Part shown: piece by piece, positions 7,768 through 11,611 of the stretch
Numbering within the stretch: the stretch's first letter is position 1
Layout: each line of letters opens with the position of its first letter
Assembly (NCBI GenBank): GCA_945787625.1
Contig: CALZJL010000021.1
Span: forward strand, 1 to 11,611
Length of the DNA: 11,611 nucleotides
Reading direction: 5' to 3'
From: an uncultured Prevotellaceae bacterium
Lineage (GTDB): Bacteria > Bacteroidota > Bacteroidia > Bacteroidales > Bacteroidaceae
Notes under the pieces: model-generated
What the model saw: the letters and a program-made list of their open reading frames with translations, nothing else
Told to the model about the DNA's origin: nothing
Database searches by the model: none
Translations under genes and position numbers: made by a program

Positions 7768-7808
7768 CGATGAAAGCCTCCCATCAAGGAGGCTTTCATC
7801 GTGTTTGT
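7768..7808 (+). terminator. Intrinsic terminator hairpin after tRNA-Arg
   Basis: CGATGAAAGCCTCC (7768-7781) and GGAGGCTTTCATCG (7788-7801) form a perfect 14-bp stem with a six-base loop. A short T-rich tail (TGTTTGTC) follows. It starts on the base next to the tRNA discriminator, so the tRNA 3' trailer is essentially the hairpin. It also lies just beyond the stop of the convergent hexosaminidase gene (7833) and could stop transcription from that side too, although no T-run follows it on the minus strand. Confidence 0.8.
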
Positions 7809-7814
7809 CAAATC

Positions 7815-7838
7815 CCTCAAAACCTCAAAACCTCAAAA
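7815..7838. repeat. Three perfect copies of CCTCAAAA spanning the hexosaminidase stop
   Basis: Three identical 8-base units lie head to tail at 7815-7822, 7823-7830 and 7831-7838. On the minus strand they read TTTTGAGG, and the first of them supplies the TGA stop of the GH20 gene (7835-7833). The other two fall in the 3' untranslated region, so copy-number change would not alter the protein unless it removed the first unit. Confidence 0.8.
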
Positions 7839-9425
7839 CCCAATTTCCATCGAGTATGTGATGCCACGGCGTTGCATGTCGAGCATTAGGGGGCGTGAGC
7901 GTTGCTTGAAGTCGGACCATGAACGCTTGCTTTGGGGGCTCCAGCCTGCTTCGGCAAGTATCATGGCGCGTGGGAATGCCTGGTAGAAGAGACGCTCGGG
8001 TGAATTGATACATTCGCTCCATAAGGTGCCGGCAACGCCGAAGAGATTGTGTCGCTCGAAGTCTGGACCCATACCCCAACCAGGGTCGAATTCGTAGACT
8101 TTCTCAAGAGGGACGACGGGCATGCCCCAGTTGGTCTCGGGCATGTCGCCAGGAGCCATGGGGTAGTCGAGATAGCAGTATTCGCCAGGGCAGAGCATTA
8201 TCTTGGCGTCGTTGCGTATGGCGGCATCGATGGCGGCTTGTGTCAGTCCGTGTCGCCAGGCGAAGGTGACGCAGCCTGGCTGTATTTCCTTGAAGTCGGT
8301 CTCGTACCAAAACATTGGAATTTTGTTGTACTTGGTGCGTAGAGTGTCGATGACGCGGTCAAACATGTATTTCTGTAGTCTCCAGTTGTCGCTACGATCG
8401 GTCGTAGTGATGCCGAGTCGGCGCTTGAGCTGCTGGTCTTTTTCGCAGCTGGTCCAGCAGTCGAGAGGTGGATTGCCAGCTTCGTCTCCCCCTAAATGAA
8501 TATATTTGCAAGGGAAGATTGCCGCCAACTCCCTGAAGACATTGCCAAGAAAGGTATAGGTAAACTCGTTGCCAGGGCAGAGGAGCTCGTCGGATACTCC
8601 GCAGGTAGTTCTGATGGGGACCTGACGAGCGTGGCAAGTGAGTTGCGGATATGCGTGGATTGCTGCAACTTCGTGACCTGGCATTTCAATCTCGGGGACG
8701 ACCATGACGTGGTATTTGGCACAATACCGAACGAAGTCTTTCATCTGCTCTTGCGTATAGTAGCCAGAGATAGGCATTAGCATATCGTCCATACCAGTGC
8801 GGCTGCTGGATTCGGAGATAAGTCGTGGGTAGGCTTTTATCTCGATGCGCCATGCCTGATCATCAACGAGGTGCAGATGGATACTGTTCATCTTGTAGCG
8901 TGCCATCTCCGGTATGATCTCTTTGAGTCGCTCGTATGGCAGGAATATGCGGCAAGGATCTACCATCAATTCCCTGACATGTGTACGTGGGGCATCGGAG
9001 ATATCGATGGCTGGGGTTGCTATACATACGGCCGATGCGTGATTGTCGATCATGAGTTGCTCCATGGTCATCAGTCCGTAGAAGACTCCTGCTGAGGTCT
9101 TGCCAGCTATGCGTACTCCGTGCTGGTCAAGGCGTAGAGTGTAGGCTTCGTCGTCGGTAAGCGTCGTGTCGATGCTGAGGATAATTTGGGCTGTACCATC
9201 AGAATTGAGCTTGCTGATGTCCGCCCGCTCATGGAGTATGCGTATCAGGTGTTCCCTCTCGTTTGCGAGATTCTCTGGGCTTGTGATACTCCCTATGTTC
9301 TTCCAAACTAAGGGCTTTGCCGAGTCTGGCTTGGTCACATGGAGTGGGACGGGCACAAGATTTTGTGCTAAGCTCTGTTGGATCACGCAGATTATTATAG
9401 CGATATAGCTTAGTGTCTTTTTCAT
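7833..9425 (-). CDS. Secreted GH20 beta-N-acetylhexosaminidase
   Basis: A glycoside hydrolase family 20 enzyme that removes terminal beta-linked GlcNAc or GalNAc from glycans, probably host glycoconjugates or peptidoglycan fragments. Counting from the ATG at 9425 it has 530 residues. An N-terminal signal peptide (MKKTLSYIAIIICVIQQSLAQ) directs it to the periplasm or cell surface; no lipobox cysteine is seen. A GH20b-like N-domain (about 22-145) precedes the TIM barrel. Barrel landmarks are RELMVDPCRIF (151-161), HLHLVDDQAWRIEIKAYPRL (183-202), PEIEMPGHEVAA and the catalytic Asp-Glu pair in HLGGDEAGNP (Asp314, Glu315). Late-barrel motifs are LWSECINSPERLFYQAFPRA and AEAGWSPQ. A longer in-frame start at 9449 is possible, but 9425 gives a clean signal peptide and overlaps the upstream stop as ATGA, indicating translational coupling. 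The His of the usual RHF motif after strand 1 appears replaced (RIF), a small deviation. Confidence 0.95.
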   Translation of the reverse strand: MKKTLSYIAIIICVIQQSLAQNLVPVPLHVTKPDSAKPLVWKNIGSITSPENLANEREHLIRILHERADISKLNSDGTAQIILSIDTTLTDDEAYTLRLDQHGVRIAGKTSAGVFYGLMTMEQLMIDNHASAVCIATPAIDISDAPRTHVRELMVDPCRIFLPYERLKEIIPEMARYKMNSIHLHLVDDQAWRIEIKAYPRLISESSSRTGMDDMLMPISGYYTQEQMKDFVRYCAKYHVMVVPEIEMPGHEVAAIHAYPQLTCHARQVPIRTTCGVSDELLCPGNEFTYTFLGNVFRELAAIFPCKYIHLGGDEAGNPPLDCWTSCEKDQQLKRRLGITTTDRSDNWRLQKYMFDRVIDTLRTKYNKIPMFWYETDFKEIQPGCVTFAWRHGLTQAAIDAAIRNDAKIMLCPGEYCYLDYPMAPGDMPETNWGMPVVPLEKVYEFDPGWGMGPDFERHNLFGVAGTLWSECINSPERLFYQAFPRAMILAEAGWSPQSKRSWSDFKQRSRPLMLDMQRRGITYSMEIGF

Positions 9426-10267
9426 TGTTGTATCTTGAAGTTTTTCCAAATGGGTGCCTTACGATATGCTTCTATGCTCGCTTTTGGTACATGGAGTGTG
9501 ATTTTGCCAGGGTCAATTCCTGCAAATGTAGCCTCGTCAATGGTAGGTGGGGTAGGACTTGAGATGGTGATATGTCTTAACCTTATACAGTGGCTGAAGG
9601 CACACGAACCGATGCTTTCTATCGTTTGTCCGATATCTATTCGGGTCAGACCCGTGCATCTGCTGAAAGTGTTGGTGTTGATGACTCTCAATCCATTTGG
9701 GAGGACAATCTTTTTTAATTTGGTGCAACCCTCAAATGCACCATCGCCGAGTATACTCAATCCATCGGGTAGTATGATGGTGCCTCTGAGACTTTGGCAT
9801 CCCTTGAATGCATAGCTCCCGATTTCGTTCAATCTGCTTTTGTCGGTAATCGTGAGCCGTCTGATGTTTTTGCACATCGAGAAGGCCGATGCTCCTATGT
9901 ATTCCAAATGGTCCGGAAGAGTAATCTCTTGCATTTGGTCGCAAGCAAAGAACGCTTGTGTGCCTATGGTCTTGAGAGTTTTCGGCAGAATGATGGTGTG
10001 CAGGATATGTCGCGAGTGAAATGCGTTTTTGGGTATGTCGGAACATTGAGCCTGGCTGAGGTCGAGAGTGTTCAGGTTGTAGCAGAGGTCGCGCAACTGG
10101 CGGAAGTCTCCGTTGTGACTGTCGCTGGGTGTGCCAGTGAGACGAATTTCTGTAGCTGTGGCCTTAACTTGGGGAGGGAGGGGGGTGATGTTGTCGGTGA
10201 TGAGAGGCTGAGCGTGCAGGGCAGATGTGATGATTATGAGAATAGCGATGAGAGTTAATCGAGTCAT
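9422..10267 (-). CDS. Exported BspA-like leucine-rich repeat (LRR_5) protein
   Basis: A small exported protein of 281 residues. It has a signal peptide MTRLTLIAILIIITSALHA, then about 50 residues without clear similarity. Roughly seven or eight leucine-rich repeats of about 23 residues follow (about 65-250), with the BspA/LRR_5 pattern: LPDHLEYIGASAFSMCKNI, LPDGLSILGDGAFEGCTKL, LPNGLRVINTNTFSRCTGL. The C-terminal cap VPKASIEAYRKAPIWKNF is usual for this family in Bacteroidales. Such proteins are often surface adhesins or ligand-binding modules; the ligand here is unknown. The frame continues upstream to 10465, but those 66 residues (GREARTPDTWFWRPVLY and on) are the complement of the tRNA-Trp gene and its promoter, a known type of false extension. 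The ATG at 10267 with its signal peptide is therefore taken. Its TGA overlaps the ATG of the GH20 gene. Confidence 0.9.
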   Translation of the reverse strand: MTRLTLIAILIIITSALHAQPLITDNITPLPPQVKATATEIRLTGTPSDSHNGDFRQLRDLCYNLNTLDLSQAQCSDIPKNAFHSRHILHTIILPKTLKTIGTQAFFACDQMQEITLPDHLEYIGASAFSMCKNIRRLTITDKSRLNEIGSYAFKGCQSLRGTIILPDGLSILGDGAFEGCTKLKKIVLPNGLRVINTNTFSRCTGLTRIDIGQTIESIGSCAFSHCIRLRHITISSPTPPTIDEATFAGIDPGKITLHVPKASIEAYRKAPIWKNFKIQQ

Positions 10268-10293
10268 GTCTGTGTGTGTTTTTTGTAAAAAGT

Positions 10294-10325
10294 GTTGGTA
10301 GTGTAGTTTTTTTTTCGTACCTTTG
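10294..10325 (+). promoter_or_regulatory. Bacteroidota-type promoter of tRNA-Trp
   Basis: TACCTTTG at 10318-10325 is an exact -7 element, and GTTG at 10294-10297 lies 20 bases upstream as a three-of-four match to the -33 TTTG. Transcription should start near 10332, leaving a leader of about 38 bases before the mature tRNA. The spacer contains an uninterrupted run of nine T (10307-10315). Confidence 0.75.
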
Positions 10326-10369
10326 CACCAGTTTTGACGGCAGAATAGGCTGTCAGGGCTTTTTTCAAT

Positions 10370-10442
10370 ACGGGAATAGCTCAGTCGGTAGAGCACTGGT
10401 CTCCAAAACCAGGTGTCGGGAGTTCGAGCCTCTCTTCCCGTG
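10370..10442 (+). tRNA. tRNA-Trp (anticodon CCA)
   Basis: A complete 73-base tRNA decoding UGG. The acceptor stem is ACGGGAA with TTCCCGT (seven perfect pairs), and the D-arm is GCTC/GAGC. The anticodon stem is CTGGT/ACCAG around loop CTCCAAA, with anticodon CCA at 10403-10405. The T-arm is GGGAG-TTCGAGC-CTCTC (one G-T pair). The discriminator is G at 10442, as usual for tRNA-Trp. CCA is not encoded at the 3' end. No convincing hairpin terminator follows in the 46 bases before the convergent cydB stop; only T/C-rich sequence is present. Confidence 0.97.
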
Positions 10443-10488
10443 CTTATCCTCTCCTCTTGCTTCATTTATCTTTGTTTTATGACCGCAT

Positions 10489-11589
10489 TCACTTTACGAG
10501 TTTGCGCCACACCCAGACTATGTATGCGAGTACGAATGGTATGGCGAGCGATACGTACGACATGGTCTGGAGAGTGTAGTAGGTGCTTGATGAGTTGTAG
10601 ATAGTGAGTGAAGAGGCTGAGTCGATAGTAGAGGGGTAGTAGGGGGTATCGTTGTATCCAGCAATCCAAAAGAGGGCGAGTACGGTGAGTATAGTGCCCG
10701 TGCCTGTGAGCCAAATGCCGCGGCGGAATTTGGGACGTGTGATAGTCAGTATAATCCCGATGACGAGGAGTAGTGCTCCAATGAGAAGCGAGGCGGCAGC
10801 GGCGGGGATTGCGATGAGGTTGTGTAAGTATTTGTACTCGACGGGGCGGAAGGTGTGGAGTGACTGAGTCTCATAGCCAGTGGCGGTGAAAAGGGCAGTG
10901 AGGGCTATGGCAAGGAGGAGGAGGAATATGGGAGTCTCGATGAGGAGGTGTTTACGTGACCATGCTGTGATTTTTTCGTCGTCGGTCTGGTTGATGAACC
11001 ACATCTGGGCTTGGAGACGAGTGAGCATGAGTACGGTGAGCCCGAATACGATGATTCTCCAGTCTGTGAGGACTTCGAGTCCGTGCCATTCTCCCCAGTG
11101 AGATATGACGTTGCCTGTGGTGAGAGGGTCGGAGGTGAGTCTGCTCATCTCGACAGTGAAGTTGCTACCGAAGAAAAAGGTGCCTACGGCTCCGCCGATG
11201 AGGGTGGGAGCCATTATGCCGTTGATGATTAGGAAGGCATCGTAGGTGCGCCGTCCGAACAGGTTGCCCTCGCTGAGGCGGTATTTGTAGCTCACCGCTT
11301 GTAGTATGAAGCCGAAGAGTATTAGCATCCATACCCAGTATGCTCCGCCGAAACTGGTGGAGTAGAATAGGGGGAAGCTGGCGAAGAAAGCTCCGCCGAA
11401 TGTCACTAAGGTGGTGAAGGTGAGCTCCCAGCGGTGGGCGAGGGTGCTGATGAGCTGCTCGCGGTAGTTATCGTTCATCTTGTGAATGAGCATGGATTGA
11501 CCACCTTGGACGAACATGAGAAATACTAACAGGGCTCCGAGTATGCTCAGGAGGAGCCACCAATATTGTTGTAGGAATTCGAGGGACAT
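10489..11589 (-). CDS. cydB: Cytochrome bd quinol oxidase subunit II
   Basis: An integral inner-membrane subunit of the cytochrome bd terminal oxidase, which with CydA oxidises quinol and reduces oxygen. In anaerobes of this phylum it supports oxygen scavenging and nanaerobic respiration. The 366-residue protein has about nine membrane helices (approximately 11-33, 55-75, 83-102, 118-140, 177-197, 215-237, 256-283, 292-311 and 343-362). Family-typical segments include LVFLMFVQGGQSMLIHKM, AFFASFPLFYSTSFGGAYW and, near the end, PYYPSTIDSASSLTIYNSS. This last feature is characteristic of the Bacteroidota CydB branch. It starts at 11589, only 22 bases from the window edge; cydA is expected upstream, outside the window. 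No hairpin terminator is seen after its stop, so transcription may continue across the complement of tRNA-Trp. Confidence 0.95.
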   Translation of the reverse strand: MSLEFLQQYWWLLLSILGALLVFLMFVQGGQSMLIHKMNDNYREQLISTLAHRWELTFTTLVTFGGAFFASFPLFYSTSFGGAYWVWMLILFGFILQAVSYKYRLSEGNLFGRRTYDAFLIINGIMAPTLIGGAVGTFFFGSNFTVEMSRLTSDPLTTGNVISHWGEWHGLEVLTDWRIIVFGLTVLMLTRLQAQMWFINQTDDEKITAWSRKHLLIETPIFLLLLAIALTALFTATGYETQSLHTFRPVEYKYLHNLIAIPAAAASLLIGALLLVIGIILTITRPKFRRGIWLTGTGTILTVLALFWIAGYNDTPYYPSTIDSASSLTIYNSSSTYYTLQTMSYVSLAIPFVLAYIVWVWRKLVK

Positions 11590-11611
11590 GGAGATGTGAG
11601 GTTTTAAGGTT

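Noticed and set aside
9426..9449. Alternative GH20 start at 9449 (MEKLQDTT extension)
   Set aside because: It would put eight charged or polar residues before a normal signal peptide and lose the ATGA junction; 9425 is the better start.
10443..10488. Intrinsic terminator between tRNA-Trp and cydB
   Set aside because: The stretch is T/C-rich but has no inverted repeat able to form a stable stem on either strand.

Overview
The window looks like ordinary chromosome from a member of Bacteroidota, most likely order Bacteroidales. The genus is not resolvable by eye; Prevotellaceae-like is a guess. The evidence is two textbook Bacteroidota promoters (TTTG or GTTG, a 20-nt spacer, then TACCTTTG), starts without Shine-Dalgarno sequences, tRNA genes without encoded CCA, a BspA-type leucine-rich repeat protein, and NadE, HtpG and CydB sequences of Bacteroidales style. 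Every protein gene is on the minus strand and both RNA genes are on the plus strand. No mobile element, CRISPR array or integration scar is visible. No gene-free stretch exceeds 170 bases; the longest is 7526-7692.

Right edge to middle, in minus-strand order: cydB (11589-10489) encodes subunit II of a cytochrome bd oxidase, with cydA presumably just beyond the edge. Next comes tRNA-Trp on the plus strand (10370-10442), transcribed divergently from an exported leucine-rich repeat protein gene (10267-9422). The stop codon of that gene overlaps the start of a secreted GH20 beta-N-acetylhexosaminidase gene (9425-7833) as ATGA, so the two form a tightly coupled cell-envelope pair. A hairpin terminator and tRNA-Arg(UCU) (7693-7767, plus) separate this block from the next.

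Middle to left edge: a minus-strand run of four genes with short gaps (84, 30 and 17 bases) could be one operon. It encodes a ClpC/ClpA-class AAA+ unfoldase (7525-5228), the Hsp90 chaperone HtpG (5142-3289), glutamine-dependent NAD+ synthetase (3258-1306) and a MATE-family multidrug exporter (1288 to the left edge, incomplete). The first two are proteostasis machines, the third makes NAD+ and the fourth exports small molecules; their functional link, beyond co-transcription, is not evident.

No clear new system was found. The points most worth a second look are the Clp ATPase that lacks the M-domain expected of ClpC, a compact HtpG encoded next to it, the 8-bp repeat leader and hairpin in front of htpG, the coupled LRR-hexosaminidase pair, and a T9 tract inside the tRNA-Trp promoter spacer.
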